Source of the DNA: a virus
Length of the DNA: 39,016 nt
IMG/VR virus record: IMGVR_UViG_3300045941_000256
Coordinates: 1-39,016 of that record
Strand: one strand, 5' to 3'
Below are positions 14,870 through 21,439 of the stretch, piece after piece. Under the pieces are notes generated by a model, which was not told where the DNA came from, did not search any database, and worked only from the letters and a program-made list of their open reading frames with translations. Positions within the stretch are counted from its first letter, which is position 1. Every line of letters begins with the position of its first letter. Both the position numbers and the translations under genes were made by a program.

Positions 14870-15123
14870 GACTTTCCGAACCTCCACATGCATCATACGA
14901 TGAATCATATGGTTTGTTCGGGCGATCCCAGCGGCCGTAACTCGCGCCCGGTGCGCGACTTGTGGCCAGCACGAGCGCACCAGGCGCGCGATCGAACCCG
15001 GATCGCGAAATTCGCGGCCACGTGAGCGAAGCGCCTGGATGGTTGCTGCCTGCTGTGGACACCCGCGATTTCGAAGCCCCCCGGCCTCCCCAGTGGGTCC
15101 CGCATCCCCCTACCCTCCCGCGG
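14870..15123. promoter_or_regulatory. 254-bp non-coding gap, probable promoter/operator for the int module
   Basis: The HNH gene ends at 15124 and the next start is 14869. The end nearest the gene (about 14889-14925) is AT-rich with interleaved copies of ATGAT/ATCAT, including CATC-ATAC-GATG, a 4+4 inverted repeat. The rest is GC-rich without a credible reading frame on codon grounds. A regulated promoter is likely but no clear -35/-10 pair was found. Confidence 0.4.
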
Positions 15124-15450
15124 TTACTGCCCGCGTCCGGTTTTCGAGGAGTGGCACGCATGACACTTTCCATCCAGGTTCGCCGGATCCCAGAACAGCC
15201 GCGGATCCCCCCGATGCGGCACGCGATGATCGACGTCGGTCGTCGGCCGACCGCACGGCACACCATCACCCCGGCCGGAGCACCGCGGTTGCTGGCGTAG
15301 CTTCCACGCCCGCAGCCCACGCCAGCGCGGCGTCCGATACCAGCGCCGCACGTCGACGTTGGGTCGCTCGGCCTCACGCCCTGGGTTGTGCGTCGGGCAG
15401 TACCCACGTCGCACGATCGTCGAGCACCCAGGGCGCAGGCAGTAGCGCAT
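15124..15450 (-). CDS. HNH endonuclease
   Basis: 108 aa. 'CLRPGCSTIVRRGYCPTHNP' is a Cys4-type knuckle, then 'RWYRTPRWRGLRAWKL' leads to the HNH: 'TTDVDHRVPHRGDPRLFWDP', then 'NLDGKCHACHSSKT'. The order D-H, N and the CHACHSSKT end match the compact HNH proteins that HK97-like phages use with terminase. Here it is encoded in the early/middle operon, far from terminase. It could therefore serve packaging in trans or degrade host DNA. Confidence 0.88.
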   Translation of the reverse strand: MRYCLRPGCSTIVRRGYCPTHNPGREAERPNVDVRRWYRTPRWRGLRAWKLRQQPRCSGRGDGVPCGRPTTDVDHRVPHRGDPRLFWDPANLDGKCHACHSSKTGRGQ

Positions 15451-15475
15451 CTCAGCACGCGGGGGTCATGACGGG

Positions 15476-15899
15476 GCCTCGCCCTTCGTCGCGGCGAGCA
15501 ACGCCACCGGCATCCGCCCGGACCGGTACGCGCTGGCGATCATCGGCGTCACCGCTTGCCCGACTGTCTGGTCGTTCGGCAACACGATGTGCGCCAGGAA
15601 CTCTTCCTCGAACGTCGCGATCGCGGACTCGACCGCTTCGAGCTTCGCCTTGATGACGAGCAGCAGCGCGCGCCACCACGGCGATCGGCCTTGGCGAGCC
15701 GTTCGCCCCGCAACTTCCCCGCATCCGGCAGCGCGATCACGAACCGCACGATCCGATCGTGCAGGCGGAACTGCACCCGCGCCTGGCGCACCTCGTAGTC
15801 GACCGCGGTGCCGTATTGCTTGGCCTTGTGCTTCTCGAGCAGCCGCTCGATCTCCGCGCGGCTCTGCGCGACGGGCACCCGGGTCTCACGCGCGTACAT
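15476..15899 (-). pseudogene. conserved phage protein split by a -1 frameshift
   Basis: The start (MYARETRVPVAQSRAEIERL, ATG 15899) reads in one frame to about 15680. From there the expected continuation ('WWRALLLVIKAKLEAVESAI', 'FEEEFLAHIVLPNDQTVG', 'AYRSGRMPVALLAATKGE') is in the -1 frame and ends at TGA 15476, whereas the initial frame runs into a Ser/Arg-rich nonsense tail ending at 15549. The two halves are a family I recognise as one protein of about 150 aa in many phages, and the linker is shortened here. A one-base deletion, an assembly error or recoding could explain it. No A-rich slippery heptamer is visible. Function unknown. Confidence 0.75.
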
Positions 15900-15902
15900 G
15901 GA

Positions 15903-16139
15903 TCACGCCTCCGCGATGACGATGCGCACCGTCAGGCCGCGGTCGAGGACGACCACCGTGTGGCCGGGCCACACGTGCTTCGCGCATTGGCGGATAGTCT
16001 CGCGATCCGCTGCTGAGATCGCCCCCGGCGCCTCGATGACGATCACGTCAGTGGGTTTCAGCTGGTCGGCCTCGACGCGCACCACGTGGGTGGCAAGCGG
16101 CAAGCCGACCATCGTCAGAAACGCTTCCCGTCGATTCAT
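15903..16139 (-). CDS. small conserved phage protein
   Basis: 78 aa, MNRREAFLTMVGLPLATHVV at the start. The remainder ('LKPTDVIVIEAPGAISAADR', 'VWPGHTVVVLDRGLTVRIV') is an alpha/beta module that recurs in small phage proteins of unknown role. The N-terminus with twin Arg then a hydrophobic stretch recalls a Tat-type leader, but it is short and lacks an obvious cleavage site. It overlaps the previous gene by 92 bases. Confidence 0.65.
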   Translation of the reverse strand: MNRREAFLTMVGLPLATHVVRVEADQLKPTDVIVIEAPGAISAADRETIRQCAKHVWPGHTVVVLDRGLTVRIVIAEA

Positions 16140-16335
16140 CTCCCGCCGCCTTTCGTTTCGCTTTGCCGCGCCGCTTGCGCCGCGCTCCGTGGTCGACGTC
16201 CGCGGCGAGCTCGCGCCGGATCACCCACACCAGTTCGAGGACGTCGGCTCGCATCGCGTCGAGCCGCCGCAGGATGTCGACGGCACTGGCCAACGCCGCG
16301 CGCACCCGGTGATGCCCACGCGTATACCGTGTCAC
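16048..16335 (-). CDS. small basic helical protein
   Basis: 95 aa from GTG 16335 (MTRYTRGHHRVRAALASAVD). The helix 'ILRRLDAMRADVLELVWVIR' is followed by a Lys/Arg block (RRKRRGKAKRK) and a low-complexity tail that overlaps the 78-aa gene by 92 bases. A later internal end cannot be excluded. The basic block suggests nucleic acid binding. Function unknown. Confidence 0.45.
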   Translation of the reverse strand: MTRYTRGHHRVRAALASAVDILRRLDAMRADVLELVWVIRRELAADVDHGARRKRRGKAKRKAAGDESTGSVSDDGRLAACHPRGARRGRPAETH

Positions 16336-16336
16336 G

Positions 16337-16579
16337 TCAGTCCCTCGTGTAGATCTCGACACATCCCCGTTTCCACTCGCGCGCCGGCTCGCCGTCCAGG
16401 TCCACGTAATGCGCCCCGTCGCGGTTGCGCTTCAACACGAGCACCGCGCCGGCTTCGTCCGGCTCGTCGGCAATGTCGACTTGGCAATCGGCCGTGACCT
16501 CGACGCCATCGAGCCACACCCGCGAGCGGGCGGCGAGCGCCCGCGCGTGGTCGTTCGCCGCAAAGACGCTCCGGATCAT
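16337..16579 (-). CDS. small protein of unknown function
   Basis: 80 aa from ATG 16579 (MIRSVFAANDHARALAARSR). It looks like a compact beta protein: 'VWLDGVEVTADCQVDIADEP', 'AGAVLVLKRNRDGAHYVDL', 'KRGCVEIYTRD'. It overlaps the preceding gene by ATGA. No family is recognised beyond similar small phage proteins. Confidence 0.6.
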   Translation of the reverse strand: MIRSVFAANDHARALAARSRVWLDGVEVTADCQVDIADEPDEAGAVLVLKRNRDGAHYVDLDGEPAREWKRGCVEIYTRD

Positions 16580-16827
16580 CGCCGTCCTTTGCGCCGCCAA
16601 CTGGCGGCCTGCGGGCACGTCGCGAAGTGACTCGACGTCTGGCTCATGTCCACCCGCGCGATCGCCGGCGCGTGGCCTTCGTCGGCCCACAACGCCGGGA
16701 TCAACACGATGGGCGTCAGCATTTCCCGATAGACGCCGCGGGCCTCCATCGGCAGCAGAAACCCGGTCGATCCATTCCAGCGGTCGATCCAGAACCATTC
16801 CGCCAGGAGCTTGCCGTTCGGGGCCAT
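16576..16827 (-). CDS. truncated DUF1376/YdaU-like replication N-domain
   Basis: 83 aa. 'WFWIDRWNGSTGFLLPMEAR' plus 'GVYREMLT' matches the opening of DUF1376 (YdaU-type) proteins, which begin phage replication initiators. The normal continuation (a Trp-rich helix and an 'LP' step) is missing; after residue 38 the sequence becomes unrelated and ends Ser/Arg-rich. It is therefore probably a shortened remnant or a repurposed domain. Start is coupled to the 35-aa gene upstream and stop to the next gene downstream by ATGA. Confidence 0.55.
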   Translation of the reverse strand: MAPNGKLLAEWFWIDRWNGSTGFLLPMEARGVYREMLTPIVLIPALWADEGHAPAIARVDMSQTSSHFATCPQAASWRRKGRR

Positions 16828-16934
16828 CAGCGGATCCCCAGTCGACGCAGCGCCTCGAGGCGCGTGTGTTGACGACGCAGCGTGTCGAGGCGATCGACGA
16901 CCAGGCCGAGCAGCATCCGCCAGAGCCAGGTCAT
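16827..16934 (-). CDS. 35-aa membrane-like micro-protein
   Basis: The frame begins ATG 16934 (MTWLWRMLLGLVVDRL) and ends at 16827. It overlaps the stop of the upstream gene and the start of the downstream gene by ATGA at each end, good evidence for translation in a coupled chain. A hydrophobic N-terminal helix is followed by a basic amphipathic helix. Function unknown. Confidence 0.55.
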   Translation of the reverse strand: MTWLWRMLLGLVVDRLDTLRRQHTRLEALRRLGIR

Positions 16935-17128
16935 GATTCCCTCTCGGGTTCTTGAGTAACCTGTGCGTCCGCCGCGTCCGCGCATAACGGTGCCACTTCC
17001 ACTTCCACGCCCTCGAGGAGCGCAGCGGCCCGCATTAGGCGGTTCCGTAGTTCGCGATCGGTCGTTTTATAGGCGAGGTCTCGGATGTGTGACACCACGG
17101 TCCGCACCTGTTGTACGAGCGCCGTCAT
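16931..17128 (-). CDS. small helical protein
   Basis: 65 aa from ATG 17128 (MTALVQQVRTVVSHIRDLAY). An all-helical N-terminal half with 'TTDRELRNRLMRAAALLEGV' is followed by an acidic tail. The start overlaps the stop of a short frame ending at 17125. Function unknown. Confidence 0.55.
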   Translation of the reverse strand: MTALVQQVRTVVSHIRDLAYKTTDRELRNRLMRAAALLEGVEVEVAPLCADAADAQVTQEPERES

Positions 17129-17186
17129 GATTCCCTCGTCGGCGCCGTAGTGAGCGCGATGATCTCGTGCACGAGTTCCGGCCAGG

Positions 17187-17294
17187 TCAAGGCCGTCGAC
17201 CTCGAGGCGCGACGGTGGCCCATTCGATCGGCGCACCGCAGATGCGGCAGGTCCCGTTGCGCCGGGTGTTCGCGAGGATCACGATCGGCTTCAT
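17187..17294 (-). CDS. 35-aa zinc-knuckle micro-protein, possibly frameshifted
   Basis: ATG 17294 overlaps the stop of the preceding gene (ATGA). The peptide MKPIVILANTRRNGTCRICG-APIEW carries one C-x2-C and resembles the first half of phage zinc-ribbon proteins that usually have a second Cys pair. It stops at 17187. A second frame ('STALTWPELVHEIIALTTAP') runs to a stop at 17125 that is coupled to the next gene. Either two tiny genes overlap here or one gene is split by an indel. Confidence 0.4.
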   Translation of the reverse strand: MKPIVILANTRRNGTCRICGAPIEWATVAPRGRRP

Positions 17295-17869
17295 TCGAAT
17301 TCCGCCTTGATGCCTGGCCGGAGTTCCTCGCCCGGGTCGGTGATCGCGCGCTCGGGGGGCGGTTGATCGTCCGTGCCCTCCGTATCGGGCTCCTCGTCGT
17401 TGCCCTCCTCCTCGTCCTCGCCGTCGTCGTCCGGCTCGTTGGCCTCCTCGAGATCCTCGGCATCGGCATCGCCCTGTTCCTTCACCAGGCGCACCCGCAG
17501 CTTTTCGGCGCCAGGCACGCGCGCGAGCTCGACGCCGCCATGCTTGTAGACGGTGACGCCTTTCGCAACCATGGCCTGCAGCGCGGCGCGCACGAAGCCG
17601 ACTTCCTCCTGCTTCGCCTCGTTCATCGTCCCGCGCACCTCCGCGATGGATTCGCAGAGGTTGTCCAACTTGCCGTTGCGCACCTGCTCGAGCCCGGGCA
17701 GCGTCTGACTCCGCGCGCTGCGGCCGCGCCGATTGGGTGTCGTCAGCTTCCGATCCATCTTCGACACGCGTCTGCGTTTGGCCATCGCTCGTCGCTCCTT
17801 GGGCGTGTAGCCCTCGACGTCATAGGTGCCGTTCACCACCAGCGGATCATCCGGTTCGAAGATCTTCAT
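17291..17869 (-). CDS. acidic-tailed protein of unknown function
   Basis: 192 aa. The first 55 residues are strongly basic ('RRAMAKRRRVSKMDRKL', 'PNRRGRSARSQ'). The middle ('LDNLCESIAEVRGTMNEAKQ' to 'LRVRLVKEQ') is helical then beta. Residues 135-180 form an acidic Asp/Glu run. This basic-helical-acidic pattern suggests a nucleic acid or protein handling accessory, but no family is recognised. It is coupled to rusA upstream by 4 bases. Confidence 0.6.
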   Translation of the reverse strand: MKIFEPDDPLVVNGTYDVEGYTPKERRAMAKRRRVSKMDRKLTTPNRRGRSARSQTLPGLEQVRNGKLDNLCESIAEVRGTMNEAKQEEVGFVRAALQAMVAKGVTVYKHGGVELARVPGAEKLRVRLVKEQGDADAEDLEEANEPDDDGEDEEEGNDEEPDTEGTDDQPPPERAITDPGEELRPGIKAEFE

Positions 17870-18342
17870 GCGCGTCCGGCGAACAGCGGCTGGTCGACCG
17901 CGAGCGGCACGATGCCGGCGCTCGGCTCGACGCGGATATCGACATGCGGCAGCTCGCCTGGCGCGGCGTACCGCTTCATCGCGACCAGGTCGACGATCTG
18001 CGCATCGTCGCGGAACACGACGTGGGACAACGCATCCGACAAGCCGCGGATCGCCTTGTCTAAGTCCGGCGCTTTGCAGTGCGCCATCGCGCGTTTCGGG
18101 AGCGACTTCGGCCGCGGAAAGTAGAACGCCGCCGTGAGACGTACGCCCTCAAGCAGGAGGGTACGCTCGGTTGCCGGCAACTGCAGGATGGCTTGTCCCG
18201 CCGCTTCGCTCACGAGAAGCTGCCAGCTCTTCAAGTTGCGATTGCTGTCGGTGATGATCGGACGCGTCCATCCCTTCGGAACAAAGGCGCGCTTGCTGCC
18301 CATTTGCTGCGCCACGCCGTAGACTCGGAACTCGAGCGTCAT
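17866..18342 (-). CDS. rusA: RusA-family Holliday junction resolvase
   Basis: 158 aa. The N-terminus 'TLEFRVYGVAQQMGSKRAFV' is the RusA nucleic-acid strand. 'YFPRPKSLPKRAMAHCKAPD' and 'LDKAIRGLSDAL' give the metal-binding Asp pair, and 'VVFRDDAQIVDLVAMKRYA' supplies the third Asp and the catalytic Lys. RusA dimers cut four-way junctions and help resolve recombination intermediates before packaging. It fits with the annealing protein and exonuclease at 22.6-26 kb. Confidence 0.93.
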   Translation of the reverse strand: MTLEFRVYGVAQQMGSKRAFVPKGWTRPIITDSNRNLKSWQLLVSEAAGQAILQLPATERTLLLEGVRLTAAFYFPRPKSLPKRAMAHCKAPDLDKAIRGLSDALSHVVFRDDAQIVDLVAMKRYAAPGELPHVDIRVEPSAGIVPLAVDQPLFAGRA

Positions 18343-18593
18343 CGCGCGTGTCTCAACATCTCGGCCGCCAGGTCATGGAACTGCGCCAGGGCCTCATCTC
18401 GTTCGATGGCCGCCATCCGTTGGTGCCACTCGGCCAGCTCCCGAAAGTACGCGGCGCGCGGCTGATCACCATCGAGACACTCGGGACACTCGACGAACGC
18501 GCGCACGACCAGCCCGAGCTCCGGATCGACGCCGGACACCCGTTTGCCGCAGCGCGAACAGTGCACGTGCTCGACAAAGCGCGCGGAGGTCAT
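18339..18593 (-). CDS. zinc-ribbon protein
   Basis: 84 aa. 'HCSRCGKRVSG' and 'FVECPECLDG' form a Cys4 ribbon in the first 42 residues. The rest is a charged helix ('LAEWHQRMAAIERDEALAQ'). Coupled at both ends by ATGA. One of many Cys-pair mini-proteins in this operon; partner unknown. Confidence 0.65.
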   Translation of the reverse strand: MTSARFVEHVHCSRCGKRVSGVDPELGLVVRAFVECPECLDGDQPRAAYFRELAEWHQRMAAIERDEALAQFHDLAAEMLRHAR

Positions 18594-18727
18594 CGGATCA
18601 GCAGCGAGAGGATCCAGAGCGCCAGGCCGGCGGCGACCAGGTTGATCCCGCGCGCCGACACATTGAACGCCGCCGCGACGAAACAGATCGCCGCGAGCAG
18701 CAGCAAGACGAATGGCAGTGTGATCAT
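18590..18727 (-). CDS. 45-aa double-pass membrane protein
   Basis: The frame from ATG 18727 (MITLPFVLLLLAAICFVAAA) to TGA 18590 has two hydrophobic segments separated by 'NVSARGIN', the second being 'LVAAGLALWILSLLI'. It is followed by the zinc-ribbon gene with an ATGA overlap. Similar tiny two-helix proteins are common in phage early operons and have no assigned job. A pinholin is conceivable but its early-operon position argues against it. Confidence 0.7.
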   Translation of the reverse strand: MITLPFVLLLLAAICFVAAAFNVSARGINLVAAGLALWILSLLIR

Positions 18728-18786
18728 TCAGGCCTCCGGCGTCCGTACGATCCGATCCCGTTCGGCAACGGCGTTCTCATGGCGGC

Positions 18787-18993
18787 TCAGCCATCCCCCC
18801 TTCGCCGCAGCGGCTGCACCGGCCCGAGCGTCGGCGGGTGCGCGCGCACGTCTGAGGTCCGCCAGCCCTTGCCGAGGAGCTGCTGGCACTCGCGGTGGGC
18901 GAGTCGCGGATCGGCGTCGTCCATTGCGCGCTGGCACAGGTAGCATCGGCCGCGGGCGCGCTGCTGGGCGAACCACTCAGGATTGCGCGCCAT
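18787..18993 (-). CDS. small Cys/His (zinc-knuckle) protein
   Basis: 68 aa starting MARNPEWFAQQRARGRCYLC, with GGGAGACGG upstream of ATG 18993. C-x2-C at 17-20 and 'LAHRECQQLL' provide three Cys and a His. It overlaps the previous gene by 17 bases. The 59 bases between its end and the 45-aa gene hold only tiny frames. Confidence 0.6.
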   Translation of the reverse strand: MARNPEWFAQQRARGRCYLCQRAMDDADPRLAHRECQQLLGKGWRTSDVRAHPPTLGPVQPLRRRGDG

Positions 18994-19324
18994 CGACCGT
19001 CTCCCGTCCGACCCACCCGCGCGCCGCGATCTCCGCGACGGCGATCGCCACCGCGTGCTCGAAGCTGCTCGCCGCGTAGGGGCGATCGAAGTGCTCCCCG
19101 CTTGGCGCCAGGACGTCGATGCTCCAGCGGAATGCGACCTCACCGCTCGGCCCGCAGCAGATCGACACCGTGAACCCGGCGCGGCCCAGTTCCTCGAACT
19201 GCTGGACCGACGACGCCGACCAAAACAGGATCTCGTCGGCGGTTTCGTAGTAGCCGCGATGCTGGCCGGGATGGCCGCGTTCGCGATCGCAGATCAGCAC
19301 GCCGAACGTGGCGCCGCAGTTCAT
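18977..19324 (-). CDS. protein of unknown function with N-terminal Cys/His
   Basis: 115 aa from ATG 19324 (MNCGATFGVLICDRERGHPG). The opening 'CD...GHPGQHRGYYE' resembles a His/Cys zinc site. A beta-rich part follows ('FTVSICCGPSGEVAFRWSI') and a helix 'SSFEHAVAIAVAEIAARG' ends it. Coupled to the upstream gene by ATGA. Function unknown. Confidence 0.6.
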   Translation of the reverse strand: MNCGATFGVLICDRERGHPGQHRGYYETADEILFWSASSVQQFEELGRAGFTVSICCGPSGEVAFRWSIDVLAPSGEHFDRPYAASSFEHAVAIAVAEIAARGWVGRETVDGAQS

Positions 19325-20046
19325 GCGTCCTTCAGGGGCGGATACAGCGCTTCGAGCCGCGTGCGCTGCGCCTGGAGCACCCGCACGGCACCGGCGTCGG
19401 GCTCGCGCGCGTCCTGGTCCATCGCGATGCGCTCCAGGAACGGATAGCCGCCCGCCACCGAGGCCTCGACGTCCGCGCGGGTGGCGGCGCGGCCGCCGGC
19501 GAACCATTCGACGGCCGTCGGGTCCCCGACCGTCAGGAGCGGCGCCCCCTTATCGTCGCGCCACACGCGAAAGTGCCGCGTCGTCCAGAGCAGCGTGACG
19601 CCCGGGTTGCGCTCCAGCATGTTGCCGGGCACGTGGCCGCGACACTGCTCGGCCAGCGCGTCGTGGTCGCGCCGTTCCATCTGCGGTCGCGTCAGAAACG
19701 GGCAGTTGCGTGCGCTCCACTGCGCACACTCGCGATGGCACGGCGGTTCGCTCGTTGTCCGGTTCAGGCCGCACATCGGCCCGAGCACGAACGTCTTGAA
19801 CACGCCGAGCCGCCCGCCACACACCCAACAGCGGCCGTCGTTCACGGCACGCATCCACTTGTCGCGATCCGCCACGCGAAACTCGGGATACGCGCCGGGG
19901 GCGTTCCACGTCGTCGGCCGCAGGTTCGCGTCGAGCCATTGCACGAACCACGGCACCACATAGCCGCGGCTGTCGATCGGCAACAAGTGCATCCGCGGGG
20001 GCAGCGGCTCGAGCTCCGGCCGCAGGCGTGACACGAGCGTCGTCAT
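19321..20046 (-). CDS. Cys-rich conserved phage protein
   Basis: 241 aa from ATG 20046, chosen because AAAGGA lies 6 bases upstream and the codon overlaps the preceding stop. 'RCWVCGGRLGVFKTFVLGPM' and 'CHRECAQWSARNCPFLTRP' give about six Cys and a His in a zinc-binding module (residues 73-130). The N-terminal segment ('LHLLPIDSRGYVVPWFVQ'-like) and the C-terminal helical part are conserved in position in other phages. Its role is unknown; a DNA- or nucleotide-handling function is possible. Confidence 0.7.
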   Translation of the reverse strand: MTTLVSRLRPELEPLPPRMHLLPIDSRGYVVPWFVQWLDANLRPTTWNAPGAYPEFRVADRDKWMRAVNDGRCWVCGGRLGVFKTFVLGPMCGLNRTTSEPPCHRECAQWSARNCPFLTRPQMERRDHDALAEQCRGHVPGNMLERNPGVTLLWTTRHFRVWRDDKGAPLLTVGDPTAVEWFAGGRAATRADVEASVAGGYPFLERIAMDQDAREPDAGAVRVLQAQRTRLEALYPPLKDA

Positions 20047-20234
20047 CGGCATTCCTTTCCGTGGCGGCGCCAGGCGCCGAAGCGCGTCTCGGCGATCCAC
20101 ACCGATCGTCGGCCCGCCCCCCGCAACATCACCGCCGTCCGCACTGCCTCGGCGAGGGTCCGCTCACCGCCGAACAGCCACGGTTGACCGTCCTGAAGCA
20201 GCATCCACACGCCGAACGGTTTCCGCGCCCCCAT
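20043..20234 (-). CDS. small protein downstream of the moron insertion
   Basis: 63 aa from ATG 20234 (MGARKPFGVWMLLQDGQPWL). A compact alpha/beta pattern: 'LAEAVRTAVMLRGAGRRSVW' then 'FGAWRRHGKE'. Its ribosome site (GGAAGG) lies in the repeat copy at 20241-20267, so the moron insertion preserved it. Function unknown. Confidence 0.6.
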   Translation of the reverse strand: MGARKPFGVWMLLQDGQPWLFGGERTLAEAVRTAVMLRGAGRRSVWIAETRFGAWRRHGKECR

Positions 20235-20240
20235 CGCGTC

Positions 20241-20267
20241 AGCCTTCCTCGCCGGGGTCGCGCTCGC
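20241..20267. repeat. 27-bp direct repeat, left copy, flanking the moron
   Basis: Bases 20241-20267 match 20496-20522 with a single mismatch (T20245 versus C20500), including 22 consecutive identical bases. On the minus strand both copies encode ERDPGEEG plus a stop, i.e. the last codons of the gene at 20494-20790. The left copy is therefore an orphan piece of that gene. Confidence 0.9.
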
Positions 20268-20271
20268 TGAG

Positions 20272-20277
20272 TACAAT
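20272..20277 (+). promoter_or_regulatory. -10 box of a leaderless promoter for the moron
   Basis: TACAAT stands 6 bases before ATG 20284, and no Shine-Dalgarno sequence is present. The same box at the same distance precedes the gene at 28187. No clear -35 is visible. Confidence 0.5.
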
Positions 20278-20283
20278 GGCCGC

Positions 20284-20490
20284 ATGTCCGTCATGCTGAG
20301 CGAGCTGTACCGGGCCTTGCTGGAACACCCGCCCACGGAAGAACAGGCCCGCAAAGCGGCCGAAGAAGTGGCTGCCTACGACGCGCGCCTGCATCGCGTC
20401 GAAAGCGATCTGTCGCAACTCAAGTGGATGGTCGCCACGAACATCGTCTTGACGATCGCCGTGCTCGGCCGCCTGCTGTTCGTGAGCTGA
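20284..20490 (+). CDS. moron: small coiled-coil protein with C-terminal membrane anchor
   Basis: 68 aa. A charged helix ('EEQARKAAEEVAAYDARLHR', then 'VESDLSQLKWMV') leads to one membrane segment ('TNIVLTIAVLGRLLFV'). The layout is that of XhlA-type small membrane proteins, although homology is not certain. It is the only rightward gene within a long leftward operon, has its own TACAAT box, and is bordered by 27-bp direct repeats. These are all marks of a recently inserted, independently expressed moron, perhaps expressed in the lysogen. Confidence 0.8.
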   Translation: MSVMLSELYRALLEHPPTEEQARKAAEEVAAYDARLHRVESDLSQLKWMVATNIVLTIAVLGRLLFVS

Positions 20491-20493
20491 CAT

Positions 20494-20790
20494 CTAGCCC
20501 TCCTCGCCGGGGTCGCGCTCGCCAGCGCCCCGCGCTTTCCAATCGAGCGGCAACACGCCAACGCCGGTCGGGATCGGCACCAGCGGCCGCCAGGCCGGCT
20601 CGGTGATCACCCGCGCGGCGAGCGGCGGGAGATCCGCCGGCGCCGGGCCCGCACAGGCCTCACAGCGAATCAGCTGTCGTCGCACGCCCGGCAGCGTCCA
20701 CACCTGCATCGGCGCCCCCGTCGGAATGCGCGCCCCGCACGATCCGCATTTCCACCACGTCCCCAGCCGCGCCCGGCGCCACTCTTTCAT
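20494..20790 (-). CDS. zinc-ribbon protein
   Basis: 98 aa. 'WKCGSCGARIPTGAPMQVWT' and 'LIRCEACAGPAPADLPP' form a Cys4 ribbon, followed by a Pro-rich C-terminal half. Its final residues GERDPGEEG are duplicated on the far side of the moron. Coupled to the upstream gene by ATGA. Confidence 0.7.
   Translation of the reverse strand: MKEWRRARLGTWWKCGSCGARIPTGAPMQVWTLPGVRRQLIRCEACAGPAPADLPPLAARVITEPAWRPLVPIPTGVGVLPLDWKARGAGERDPGEEG
20496..20522. repeat. 27-bp direct repeat, right copy, flanking the moron
   Basis: Partner of 20241-20267. This copy is the authentic 3' end of the zinc-ribbon gene. The repeat-to-repeat distance is 255 bp, which defines the unit that could be gained or lost by homologous recombination. 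A weaker third resemblance (about 19 of 24 bases) lies at 25117-25140, again at a gene end before a ribosome site. Confidence 0.9.
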
Positions 20791-20936
20791 TGGCCACAGA
20801 GCCCATACCCGAGTTCACGGAGACGCCGCACCAAGGCGACGGTGAGTCGATAGGCCGCATCGCCGTCGCCGAACGCGATCGCCGTGCACACCGTGTCCAC
20901 CCAGGAATCGCGGATCTGTCGATGGAGGCGCATCAT
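20787..20936 (-). CDS. 49-aa helical protein
   Basis: It starts MMRLHRQIRDSWVDTVCTAI at ATG 20936, overlapping the previous stop, and ends 'LVRRLRELGYGLCGQ', overlapping the next start. Two amphipathic helices are predicted. Function unknown. Confidence 0.5.
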   Translation of the reverse strand: MMRLHRQIRDSWVDTVCTAIAFGDGDAAYRLTVALVRRLRELGYGLCGQ

Positions 20937-21439
20937 CGGCGTCTCGCGATCCCGTCGTCGGCCGGCTCGACGAGCGCCGCTTCGAGCGCATCGCACCGCG
21001 CGATCGACGCCTGCACCTGGTGCAGCGTCATCTCGATGGCCTTGCGTCGATCGGCGTCGCGCTGCGAGATCCATTCGACCTGCGGCATGGTGTTGATGAA
21101 CGGCTTCGGCTTGTCTGGGTGTTCTTTCGCCCAGCGATCCAGCAGCCCGTGCAACGTCATCGGCGCATCGGCCCGGGTAATCGGCTCGACGGGCGGTAGT
21201 TCGGCGCCTGGCGCCCCGTCGGCGAGCTCGGGCGTCGTCAATGGCCGCCGATGTTCGACGATCCGGAGCGCCTGATCGAGTTCGTCGTTCGTCCATGCCA
21301 CCCGATAGCGCGTCAGCCGCTGCTTCAAGGCGTCGCGCAGATCGGCCTCGCGTGTGAACGATTCGCCGCGCAGCAAGTCGTGCAGCACCGCCGCGACGAC
21401 GCTGCCCGTGCTTTGGGGTTTCCGGTTGTGGTTTTCCAC
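20933..21439 (-). CDS. protein of unknown function
   Basis: 168 aa from GTG 21439 (MENHNRKPQSTGSVVAAVLH). Residues 12-65 ('VVAAVLHDLLRGESFTREAD', 'RVAWTNDELDQALRIVE') resemble a winged-helix or RQC-like module; then a Pro-rich linker ('LPPVEPITRADAP') and a helical end. It follows the 190-bp gap at 21440-21629, so it may open its own transcript. It could be a replication accessory, which is inferred from position only. Confidence 0.55.
   Translation of the reverse strand: MENHNRKPQSTGSVVAAVLHDLLRGESFTREADLRDALKQRLTRYRVAWTNDELDQALRIVEHRRPLTTPELADGAPGAELPPVEPITRADAPMTLHGLLDRWAKEHPDKPKPFINTMPQVEWISQRDADRRKAIEMTLHQVQASIARCDALEAALVEPADDGIARRR

Noticed and set aside
18731-18786. Extra micro-genes between the 68-aa and 45-aa genes
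   Set aside because: Only an 18-codon frame and a frame lacking a normal start are present; both overlap stops or starts but neither can be supported further.
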